Assembly: GCA_002346525.1 (NCBI GenBank)
Contig: DDZY01000136.1
Coordinates: 1 to 7,446, forward strand
Source of the DNA: Proteobacteria bacterium UBA2996
GTDB lineage: Bacteria > Pseudomonadota > Gammaproteobacteria > Arenicellales > UBA868
DNA: 7,446 nt
Reading direction: 5' to 3'
Part shown: positions 1 to 6,224 of the stretch, piece after piece
Numbering within the stretch: position 1 is the stretch's first letter
Layout of the letters: the number at the start of each line of letters is the position of its first letter
Made by a program: the position numbers and the translations under genes
Notes under the pieces: model-generated
The model's database searches: none
Seen by the model: only the letters and a program-made list of their open reading frames with translations
What the model was told of the DNA's origin: nothing

Positions 1-1358
1 CGCTTGATATCAGACAGCAGCAATACGCCTTCGGCACGCTTGACGTCATGGTAAGAGCCATCAGTCCCAAAATACTGGAGCTGTCCGCCTTCGATCCTGT
101 AGAAACTGCGGTCACTCACTTTTTCAAGCAGTGTCGGTACGGCCATGCCTTCAGCAGCAAGGCGCTCTGCAAACCAACGGGCTCCAAGTTTGTCGATGAG
201 TTCAAATGGCCCCCATTTCCAGGCGTAGCCGTTCTTCATGGCTTCATCTACCGCGTGGATGTCGTCGGCGATTTCAGGAACCAAAGACGCTGCGTAGCTC
301 AATGTATGGGACAGGACCTGCCAGGCATACTGTCCTCCCCGGTCAGGATGATCCACCAGTGCCCGCAAGCCGCCTCGAGCGGCCTCGACGCTTTCCAGAG
401 TGGGTTTGCTTGCGCGGTGGTATTCCCCCGTGACGAGATCCAGGGCTTCTTTCACTTTTCCCCCATCGCTGCGGTTGAGCCGATAAAACCCGCCTTTACC
501 TTTTCTTCCGGTGTAGCCGTCGGCGATCATCTTTTCAATGAACTCGCTGCGACGGTGAATGCTTCGGTACATGTCGTTCTCGGGCAGCAATGAGAGCATG
601 GAGCGTTCGACATGGGGTTGAAGATCAATGCCGACCAGGTCGAGCAGGCCGAAAATTCCTGTTTTCGGAATCCCCATAGGCTTGCCGATAACCGCATCAG
701 CCTCTTCAACAGTGATGCCGTCCTCGAAAGCAAAGCGCACTGCGACACCCATCCATAAAATCCCGATCCGGTTTGCAATAAAGCCCGGTGTGTCCTTGCA
801 GTCCACCACCGACTTTCCCAGCAACTGATCACCAAAGTCCCGAAGACTCGAGATCACCTCGGCCTGTGTATCCGGACCGCCCACGAGTTCGAGCAGGCGC
901 ATGTATCGGGGGGGATTAAAGAAATGGGTTACTGCAAAATGCTGACGAAAACCTTCCGGCATATCAGTTACCAGGTGATCCAGCGGAATGGTCGAGGTGT
1001 TGGAAGTCACGATGCAGTCGGCCCGGCGATGGGCATCGATCTTCCGATAGAGGTCCCTTTTGATCTCAAGGTTTTCCAGGACCACTTCAATGACAAGATC
1101 GCAGTCTGAAAGCCAATCCAGATGATCCTCGAGATTGCCGGGCCGTATTCGCGCGGCATTGCGCGGATGCATCAGCGGGGCTGGGTTGGTCTTGCGCATA
1201 CGCTGTACTGCTCCTGCAGCAACGCTATTGCGGTCATCACTCTCTTTGGCGACGATGTCGAGCAGGATCACTTCAAGGCCGGTATTCGCGGCTTGTGCGG
1301 CGATGCCCGAGCCCATTACCCCTGAGCCGATAACGGCAACTTTACGTATGGCGGGCAT
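1..1358 (-). CDS. fadN: FadN-like 3-hydroxyacyl-CoA dehydrogenase, 3' part outside window
   Basis: This is the first 452 codons of a beta-oxidation enzyme that oxidises 3-hydroxyacyl-CoA to 3-ketoacyl-CoA with NAD+. The reading frame is open from the ATG at 1358-1356 to the left edge. Residues 7-22 form the Rossmann dinucleotide loop (GSGVMGSG, 11-18). THFFNPP at 144-150 carries the expected catalytic His145, with Glu157 as its likely partner. The C-terminal dehydrogenase segment includes GYTGRKGKGGFY (281-292) and a second repeat near 368-392 (DEAMKNGYAWKWGPFELID). The KTNPAPLMHPRNA segment and the N-terminal position of the dehydrogenase match FadN-type fused enzymes of about 780 residues. 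In those enzymes the enoyl-CoA hydratase domain follows at the C-terminus, whereas FadB has it first. That hydratase half would lie outside the window, so the fusion is inferred. The start directly abuts the thiolase stop (TAGATG), with TTGAGG eight bases upstream of the ATG as a ribosome site. It is co-transcribed with the thiolase. A stand-alone dehydrogenase is the less likely alternative. Confidence 0.9.
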   Translation of the reverse strand, partial: MPAIRKVAVIGSGVMGSGIAAQAANTGLEVILLDIVAKESDDRNSVAAGAVQRMRKTNPAPLMHPRNAARIRPGNLEDHLDWLSDCDLVIEVVLENLEIKRDLYRKIDAHRRADCIVTSNTSTIPLDHLVTDMPEGFRQHFAVTHFFNPPRYMRLLELVGGPDTQAEVISSLRDFGDQLLGKSVVDCKDTPGFIANRIGILWMGVAVRFAFEDGITVEEADAVIGKPMGIPKTGIFGLLDLVGIDLQPHVERSMLSLLPENDMYRSIHRRSEFIEKMIADGYTGRKGKGGFYRLNRSDGGKVKEALDLVTGEYHRASKPTLESVEAARGGLRALVDHPDRGGQYAWQVLSHTLSYAASLVPEIADDIHAVDEAMKNGYAWKWGPFELIDKLGARWFAERLAAEGMAVPTLLEKVSDRSFYRIEGGQLQYFGTDGSYHDVKRAEGVLLLSDIK

Positions 1359-2495
1359 CTAGGCGGCCTCAAGTACGGTGGCAATACCCTGTCCGCCGCC
1401 AATGCATTGGGTGGAAAGAGCGTAGCGACCCCCTTGTCGTTTCAGCAACTGAGCGGCTTTGCCCGTGATGCGCGCACCGGTTGCTCCCAGAGGATGGCCG
1501 ATTGCAATGGCGCCGCCATCAATATTCACTTTTGCTGTATCAAGTTCCAGATCCCGAATCGATGCGATTGACTGTGTAGCAAAGGCTTCGTTGATTTCGA
1601 CAACATCAAGATCTTTGGCTTCAATACCCGCCCGACTCAGTGCTTTACGCGATGAGAAGATGGGTCCGAGGCCCATGGTTTCGGGTTTGCACCCGGATAC
1701 CGCGATGCCCGCGATACGTGCTATCGGTGTCAGACTGTTTGCGTTGGCATAGTCCAAAGAGCAGACCAGAGTGGCTGCGGCGCCGTCTGTCAACGGTGAG
1801 GATGTTCCTGCCGTAACCGTCCCGTTTTCATCGAAAGCCAGTTTCAATCCGGCGAGCCCTTCAAGATCGGTAGTGGGACGAAGGCAGCCGTCTTCTTCAA
1901 TAGAATGCCCCCCAACCTCAATAGGGACGATTTCATCGGCAAGCAGTCCTTTGGTTTGGGCCTCCCCGGCTTTGTGCTGGCTGGTGACCGCAAACACTTC
2001 TTGCTCCTCGCGACTGATGGAGTATTCCCGTCCGACATTTTCAGCCGTTTCGCCCATGGACATATAGGCCGCTGGCATGCTCTCGCACAATGCAGGGTTA
2101 GGCATCGGATTAAAACCCGACATCGGCACGCGGCTCATGGACTCAACACCGGCGCAGATGAAGACATCCCCGGCACCCATCTGGAGCGCCCCGGCGGCCA
2201 TATGAATCGCCTGCATGGACGAACCGCAAAACCGGTTGACCGTCGTGCCGGCTACCGAGATGGGAAGACCGGCCATGAGGCCAACCAACCGCGCCATATT
2301 GAATCCCTGTTCGCCCTCAGGAAAGGCACAGCCCAGGATAAGGTCTTCAACGTCGTCCGGATTGACGCCCGTGCGCTCCATCAGGCCTTTGACAACGTGT
2401 GCGGCGAGGTCGTCGGGCCGGACTTTGGTCAGCGCGCCTTTAGTCGCGAAGTGAAATGGTGACCGGGCATATCCGGCGATCACGATGTCTTTCAT
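1359..2495 (-). CDS. fadA: Acetyl-CoA acyltransferase (thiolase)
   Basis: This 378-residue protein is a complete degradative-type thiolase. It cleaves 3-ketoacyl-CoA with CoA to give acetyl-CoA and a shortened acyl-CoA, the last step of each beta-oxidation turn, in the cytoplasm. The full catalytic set is visible. The nucleophile is Cys90 in NRFCGSSMQA. The NEAFA motif is at 302-306. His334 lies in GGAIAIGHPLGATGAR, and the acid/base Cys364 lies in STQCIGGGQG near the C-terminus. The length is typical of the family (about 380-400). The ATG at 2495-2493 is supported by the strong site AAAGGAGA at 2509-2502, six bases upstream. It lies 91 bp after the MerR gene and is followed without spacing by the FadN-like gene. 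Together they would form a multienzyme pair like FadA with FadB or FadN. Substrate chain length cannot be told from sequence. A biosynthetic acetoacetyl-CoA thiolase is less likely given the neighbours. Confidence 0.95.
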   Translation of the reverse strand: MKDIVIAGYARSPFHFATKGALTKVRPDDLAAHVVKGLMERTGVNPDDVEDLILGCAFPEGEQGFNMARLVGLMAGLPISVAGTTVNRFCGSSMQAIHMAAGALQMGAGDVFICAGVESMSRVPMSGFNPMPNPALCESMPAAYMSMGETAENVGREYSISREEQEVFAVTSQHKAGEAQTKGLLADEIVPIEVGGHSIEEDGCLRPTTDLEGLAGLKLAFDENGTVTAGTSSPLTDGAAATLVCSLDYANANSLTPIARIAGIAVSGCKPETMGLGPIFSSRKALSRAGIEAKDLDVVEINEAFATQSIASIRDLELDTAKVNIDGGAIAIGHPLGATGARITGKAAQLLKRQGGRYALSTQCIGGGQGIATVLEAA

Positions 2496-2586
2496 TACAA
2501 ATCTCCTTTGGAAAATCTCTGGGGGTACTTATTTAAAGTTCAATGCTTTACGCGCTTCAGGCTTGAGCTGCCTGAGCGGATTCGTC
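2496..2586 (-). other. Spacer between regulator and thiolase, with a small hairpin
   Basis: This 91-bp gap is the only real break inside the operon. On the transcript a six-base-pair stem TCAGGC/GCCTGA (2575-2570 with 2562-2557) with a seven-base loop follows the MerR stop codon. It has no U-run after it, so it is not a convincing intrinsic terminator; it could be an attenuation or RNA-processing structure, or chance. The rest is AT-rich (TTTAAATAA) and ends in the thiolase ribosome site. I could not find a -35/-10 pair good enough to call an internal promoter. Confidence 0.4.
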
Positions 2587-2964
2587 CTACATGGCCGCGA
2601 GCGCCTGCGCCCGCACGCTGGACAACTCCTTCAACGTGTCATCAATATCAGCTTTTTGTGATTCCAGTTCGCCTATCCGGTTGTTGACCTTATCGAGGAG
2701 CAGCACAATCTGGTCGTGCTGGGTGGGATCAGCGTCATACAAGTCGAGATATTCGCCGATATCGGTAAGAGTGAAACCAAGACGTTTGCCGCGCAGGATC
2801 AACTGCAGACGCCCGCGCTCCCGATGGGTATAAATCCGCGTGGTGCCTGCCCGGCGCGGAATCAACAGACCTTTGCTTTCATAAAAACGGATTGCCCGGG
2901 CTGTGACACCGGCTTCCCGGGCAAGTTCCGTAATCGTGAGCACGTCACCGATTAAGGTTGTCAT
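2587..2964 (-). CDS. MerR-family transcriptional regulator, LiuR-like
   Basis: This 125-residue protein is a small MerR-family DNA-binding regulator. The winged helix-turn-helix runs from about residue 10 to 75: ITELAREAGVTARAIRFYES (11-30), the wing with RIYTHRERGRLQLI (43-56), and LRGKRLGFTLTDIGEYLDLYD. Residues 85-120 are heptad-like and should form the antiparallel dimerisation coiled coil. There is no cysteine anywhere, so it is not a thiol-based metal or redox sensor of the MerR, CueR or SoxR kind. The closest family I know is the LiuR-type regulators of branched-chain amino acid and fatty-acid catabolism in proteobacteria, which respond to acyl-CoA-related signals. The inducer here is inferred. 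The ATG overlaps the fadD stop as ATGA (2964-2961) and no good ribosome site precedes it, so translation is probably coupled to fadD. Its place inside the operon implies autoregulation, probably through the palindrome at 4747-4760. The TAG stop is followed in frame by nine more sense codons before a TGA. Confidence 0.9.
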   Translation of the reverse strand: MTTLIGDVLTITELAREAGVTARAIRFYESKGLLIPRRAGTTRIYTHRERGRLQLILRGKRLGFTLTDIGEYLDLYDADPTQHDQIVLLLDKVNNRIGELESQKADIDDTLKELSSVRAQALAAM

Positions 2965-4658
2965 GAGGCGGCCGATCCCTGCTGCTTCTCTGCTTCTTCC
3001 GCGACCAACTCCTTCTTGGAGAGTTTGCCGATGATGGTCTTGGGCAACTCCAATCGGAACTCGATCTCTGAAGGCATCTCTATCTTCGACAGTTTGTCCT
3101 CAAGGAATGATTTCATCTCGGACTCAGTCAGCTGCTCGCCGTCCTTCAGTTTCACGAAGGCTTTGGGGCTCTGTCCGCGATACTCATCATCGATTCCAAT
3201 AACCGTCACTTCGGCGACCGAGGGGTGCAGGTAGATGGCTTCTTCAACCATACGCGGATAGACGTTGTACCCACTGCATAAGATGAGGTCTTTCAGTCGG
3301 TCGACCAGGAAAAAGTGACCCTCGTCGTCCATGTACCCCACGTCACCCGTGCGGAACCAGCCATCACGCAGGCTGTCGGCCGTTTCTTCGGGACGATTAA
3401 GGTAGCCCCTCATGACCTGTGGCCCCTTGATCCAGACTTCACCGCGCTCCCCAACAGGCATAGCCTCGTGCGGGGCTTCGAGATCATGAATAGAAATCTC
3501 GGTGCCTGGCATGACTTGCCCGATGGAACCCGGTTTGTTTGTATCGGACATGGCATTACAAGTCGCGACCGGAGCGGTTTCACTCAAGCCGTACCCCTCA
3601 ACAAGACGACAGCCTGTCAGCCGTTCGAAGGTTTCCTTTACCTCGAGCGGCAAAGGAGCGCCACCTGAGACACAGAAACGCACCGCCGAAAGATCGAATT
3701 TCGACAGGTCCGGGCTCTGGTTGATCGCGGTATAGATAGTGGGCACTGCAGGGAAGATTGTGGGTTTCTTTTTACTGATGGTTGAGAGGGTTTGTCCCAA
3801 CTCGTAGCGGGGCAGCAAAATCATTTGTGCGCCGGCTGCGACGGCAAAGTTCATGACCGCTGTCATGGCGAAGACATGAAAGAAGGGAAGAATCCCCAGC
3901 ACTTTTTCGTCCTCGGGATTCAGATCAACATACCAGAGCAGCATTTGCGATACGTTTGCCGAAAGATTACCCTGACTCAGCATTGCACCTTTGGGTCGGC
4001 CGGTGGTGCCTCCGGTGTATTGCAGCACGGCAACGTCGTTGTCGAGATCGACCGTGACCGGTTCCGGATCGCCGGCGTTATTCACCAGATCGGCAAAGTG
4101 CACGATCTCGGGTCCTGAATCAATTTTGGCGAGATCTTTTCTCTTGAGGAGTCTGAACAGGACGCTCTTGATCTTGGGCAGGATGGCCGCCATCGGGCAG
4201 ACGATGACTTTCTTGAGACTCTTGGTCTGGGAAAGCATTGCAGAGACCTTGGGATAGAGCACCTCAAGATCCATCGTTATCATGATCTCGGTTTCACTGT
4301 CATCGATCTGGAATGCGAGCTCGCGTTCCACGTAAAGCGGGTTGTAATTGACAACAGTCGCACCGGCGCGAAGCGCACCGTAGTAGCAGATTACGGAGTA
4401 GGGAGTGTTGGGCAGACACAGGCCCACCCGAGTCCCCTTAGTGACACCCATCGCCTGAAGACCTTTTGCGGCCTGCTTGACCTGTCCGAACAGTTCTCGA
4501 TAAGTCAGGCAGTAGTCAAGGAAATCAATCGCGGTCTTGTTAGGAGATCGATTCGCAGTCGCCTCCAGGGTCTCAAAAAGAGGCCGACGTTCTATCGAGG
4601 CATTCCAGTCGATGCCTGCAGGGTAGTGATTGCGCCAAGGTTGCGAACTGGTACTCAT
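2961..4658 (-). CDS. fadD: Long-chain fatty acid--CoA ligase (acyl-CoA synthetase)
   Basis: This 565-residue ANL-superfamily enzyme activates a carboxylic acid to acyl-AMP and then acyl-CoA, the entry step to the beta-oxidation genes downstream. The AMP-binding loop YTGGTTGRPKG is at 214-224. EGYGLSET is at 354-361. The adenosine-binding TGD is at 437-439, with the FACS-like stretch DGWFRTGDVGYM around it. The hinge region RLKD is at 454-457, followed by LILCSGYNVYP. The predicted catalytic lysine is Lys545 in PKTIIGKLSKKEL near the C-terminus. Length and motif order match FadD (about 560). No signal peptide or membrane span is evident; FadD proteins act at the inner face of the cytoplasmic membrane. 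The ATG at 4658-4656 has an excellent ribosome site, AAGGAGG at 4672-4666, seven bases upstream. It is the first gene of the operon and its TGA overlaps the MerR start. Substrate preference (long chain, medium chain or aryl-alkanoate) cannot be decided from the motifs. Confidence 0.93.
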   Translation of the reverse strand: MSTSSQPWRNHYPAGIDWNASIERRPLFETLEATANRSPNKTAIDFLDYCLTYRELFGQVKQAAKGLQAMGVTKGTRVGLCLPNTPYSVICYYGALRAGATVVNYNPLYVERELAFQIDDSETEIMITMDLEVLYPKVSAMLSQTKSLKKVIVCPMAAILPKIKSVLFRLLKRKDLAKIDSGPEIVHFADLVNNAGDPEPVTVDLDNDVAVLQYTGGTTGRPKGAMLSQGNLSANVSQMLLWYVDLNPEDEKVLGILPFFHVFAMTAVMNFAVAAGAQMILLPRYELGQTLSTISKKKPTIFPAVPTIYTAINQSPDLSKFDLSAVRFCVSGGAPLPLEVKETFERLTGCRLVEGYGLSETAPVATCNAMSDTNKPGSIGQVMPGTEISIHDLEAPHEAMPVGERGEVWIKGPQVMRGYLNRPEETADSLRDGWFRTGDVGYMDDEGHFFLVDRLKDLILCSGYNVYPRMVEEAIYLHPSVAEVTVIGIDDEYRGQSPKAFVKLKDGEQLTESEMKSFLEDKLSKIEMPSEIEFRLELPKTIIGKLSKKELVAEEAEKQQGSAAS

Positions 4659-4665
4659 AGTGATC

Positions 4666-4672
4666 CCTCCTT
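4666..4672 (-). promoter_or_regulatory. Strong ribosome binding site of fadD
   Basis: The minus strand reads AAGGAGG seven bases upstream of the ATG at 4658-4656. This nearly full match to the anti-Shine-Dalgarno sequence fixes the fadD start. It is the strongest site in the window, consistent with the synthetase being the first gene of the operon. Confidence 0.8.
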
Positions 4673-4732
4673 TTATCCCTATATTTTTCGATTACCCAAA
4701 TCCGGGTTCGTCGACGACGTTATGAGGGAGTC

Positions 4733-4761
4733 AATGTAAACCAAGGTGACGTTAACGTCAA
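4733..4761 (-). promoter_or_regulatory. Candidate sigma-70 promoter of the fadD-merR-thiolase-fadN operon
   Basis: On the minus strand, TTGACG (4761-4756, five of six matches to the -35 consensus) is separated by exactly 17 bp from TACATT (4738-4733, four of six matches to the -10 consensus). Transcription would start near 4726 and give a leader of about 65-70 bases before the fadD ATG. The -35 box overlaps the 14-bp palindrome, which is what a repressor-controlled promoter would look like. The -10 is weak, so this is a prediction only. Confidence 0.5.
4747..4760. promoter_or_regulatory. Perfect 14-bp palindrome, candidate operator of the MerR regulator
   Basis: TGACGTTAACGTCA reads identically on both strands. 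Two further complementary pairs (4744/4763 and 4745/4762) flank a single mismatch pair, so the dyad approaches 20 bp. It lies about 90 bp upstream of the fadD start and overlaps the proposed -35 box. MerR-type regulators bind dyads of about this size. As I recall, predicted LiuR sites contain similar ACGT-type half-sites, but I could not check this. Classical MerR activators bind between -35 and -10 with a 19-20 bp spacer. Here the spacer is 17 bp and the dyad covers the -35 box, so repression relieved by ligand is the simpler model. Confidence 0.55.
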
Positions 4762-5081
4762 CTAAGTTACGCATGGGTAATTTCAGCAGAAAACACCTAA
4801 ATGACCCATCAGATCATCAATTCTTTCGATTCCAATATTGACCTGATTGATTGGCTTTGGGGGGTGCAATTTCGGGAAAATGAGAGCAGAAACTTGGGGT
4901 TGAGAATCTTTATTTGTGGGACGCGATGGGCGACCGCCATGAGACATACCCTTGTCAATAAAGAGTTTGTCCCATTTTGGCGAAGCATGAGATGATCCGC
5001 GCCCGAAATTTTTTGAAGTCGCTCTGGTCTCGCAGCGAAGACCCGGAGAGGTTTGGAAAGTCTTAGATAAACGGAGTATCT
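4762..5081. other. Gene-free stretch upstream of the aminotransferase gene
   Basis: This part of the divergent intergenic region is AT-richer than its neighbours. A 64-codon open frame at 4801-4995 lacks a ribosome site and resembles no protein I know, so it is probably not a gene. TGGGTAAT at 4774-4781 is the inverted partner of ATTACCCA at 4691-4698. The aminotransferase gene must be transcribed from here, but I found no -35/-10 pair that stands out. Its ribosome site GGAG (5073-5076) lies five bases before the ATG. No hairpin with a U-run, tRNA or riboswitch-like structure was recognised. Confidence 0.5.
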
Positions 5082-6224
5082 ATGCCAGCGTTAAGAAAGG
5101 ATGTGGATCCGGAAGGATTGCTCGAGTACTCGGTCGTGTATACCGACCGCGCTCTTAATCATATGTCTCAGTCCTTCCAGGGCGTGATGAACGATATCTC
5201 CTCAATGCTGAAAGAGGCTTATAACGCTGAGGCTGCAGTGGTGGTGCCCGGCAGTGGCACCTTCGGGATGGAAGCGGTGGCACGACAGTTTGCCACCGGA
5301 AAAAAATGTCTGGTGGTGCGTAACGGTTGGTTCAGTTTCCGCTGGACGCAGATCTTTGACATGGGGAATATTCCGACCAGTCACTCAGTGCATAAGGCGA
5401 GACCTGTCGAGTCGGGAAAACATCCCGCCTATGCGCCAGCGCCGATCGATGAAGTGGTTGCAGCGATCCACTTAGAAAAACCCGATGTGGTGTGTGCCCC
5501 GCACATTGAGACCTCTGCAGGCATGATGCTGCCCGATGATTACATCCGTTCATTGGCCGATGCGGTGCATGAGCACGGCGGTCTGATGGTGCTGGATTGC
5601 ATTGCTTCCGGAACACTTTGGGTGGATATGGTGGCGACAGGTGTGGATGTCCTTATCAGTGCGCCGCAAAAAGGCTGGAGCGGTTCTCCCTGTGCGGGCC
5701 TGGTTATGTTGAGCGCACATGGCGAGACGGTACTTGAGGAAACGACCAGCACGAGTTTTTCCTGTGACCTGAAGAAATGGCGAGAGATCATGGCGGCCTA
5801 CGAGAATGGCGGCCATGCTTATCATGCCACTATGCCGACTGATGGGTTACGTGCCTTTGCTGAAGTAATGCGGGAAACTCGCGAGATGGGCTTTGCTCAT
5901 GCCCGCGCTGCACAGGAAGAACTGGGCGGCCGGGTGCGCGAACTGCTAGAAGGACAGGGCATCAAGAGTCTCGCCGCGGCCGGGTTCAAGGCGCCAAGTG
6001 TCGTGGTGAGTTATACCGATGACCCCGAGATGCAGACTGGCAAGAAATTTGCCGAGCTCGGGATGCAGATCGCAGCAGGGGTCCCGCTACAGTGTGATGA
6101 AGCCGAAGACTTCAGGACGTTTCGGATCGGCCTTTTTGGATTGGACAAATTGAAAGATATCGATCGGACCGTGAGCCTTTTTGCGAAGACGCTTGAGCAG
6201 ATCGCGGTCGACGACGCGGCCTGA
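5082..6224 (+). CDS. Class V PLP-dependent aminotransferase (alanine--glyoxylate aminotransferase-like)
   Basis: This 380-residue fold-type I enzyme is complete. The cofactor phosphate-binding loop is PGSGTFGMEA (56-65). Asp172 in LDCIAS should pair with the pyridine nitrogen. Lys197 in SAPQKGWSGSP is the Schiff-base lysine. Arg348 in FRTFRIGLFG is the expected substrate carboxylate-binding arginine near the C-terminus. The fold and motif order match the alanine/serine-glyoxylate aminotransferase group, which moves an amino group from a small amino acid to glyoxylate or pyruvate. The family also includes 2-aminoethylphosphonate and ureidoglycine aminotransferases, so the substrate is not settled. 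I recall close relatives in many proteobacteria as uncharacterised aminotransferases that begin with a similar MPALRKDVDP stretch. The ATG is supported by GGAG five bases upstream. No signal peptide is seen. It is divergent from the fadD operon, with about 420 bp between the starts, and is probably an independent unit. Its TGA directly abuts the TGA of the opposing propeller gene. Confidence 0.88.
   Translation: MPALRKDVDPEGLLEYSVVYTDRALNHMSQSFQGVMNDISSMLKEAYNAEAAVVVPGSGTFGMEAVARQFATGKKCLVVRNGWFSFRWTQIFDMGNIPTSHSVHKARPVESGKHPAYAPAPIDEVVAAIHLEKPDVVCAPHIETSAGMMLPDDYIRSLADAVHEHGGLMVLDCIASGTLWVDMVATGVDVLISAPQKGWSGSPCAGLVMLSAHGETVLEETTSTSFSCDLKKWREIMAAYENGGHAYHATMPTDGLRAFAEVMRETREMGFAHARAAQEELGGRVRELLEGQGIKSLAAAGFKAPSVVVSYTDDPEMQTGKKFAELGMQIAAGVPLQCDEAEDFRTFRIGLFGLDKLKDIDRTVSLFAKTLEQIAVDDAA

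Larger units (their letters stand above)
4691..4781. repeat. 8-bp inverted repeat flanking the predicted operon promoter
   Basis: ATTACCCA at 4691-4698 and TGGGTAAT at 4774-4781 are exact inverted copies 75 bp apart. The predicted promoter and the 14-bp palindrome lie between them. An 8-bp match over this range can arise by chance, so a function in DNA looping or as a second regulator site is only a suggestion. Confidence 0.3.

Noticed and set aside
41..48. TGACGTCA palindrome resembling the operator half-sites
   Set aside because: It lies deep inside the fadN coding sequence, is only 8 bp, lacks the TTAA centre and is expected by chance.
48..593. 181-codon open frame on the plus strand
   Set aside because: It lies antisense to the FadN-like dehydrogenase, whose motifs are clear, and its translation resembles no protein family. 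It is a shadow frame.
908..914. Seven-G run as a slippage site in the dehydrogenase gene
   Set aside because: It encodes the conserved Asn-Pro-Pro-Arg of the catalytic motif, so the run is explained by the protein sequence.
1905..2462. 185-codon open frame on the plus strand
   Set aside because: It is fully antisense to the thiolase gene, which has all its catalytic residues; composition is that of a reverse-strand shadow.
2557..2575. Intrinsic terminator between merR and the thiolase gene
   Set aside because: The stem is only 6 bp and no U-run follows on the transcript strand, so I record it only as a hairpin.
2587..2964. MerR protein as a heavy-metal or redox sensor
   Set aside because: The protein has no cysteine at all and sits among acyl-CoA genes, so metal or thiol sensing is unlikely.
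4801..4995. 64-codon open frame in the fadD-aminotransferase intergenic region
   Set aside because: No ribosome site before the ATG, no recognisable domain, AT-rich intergenic composition; most likely random.
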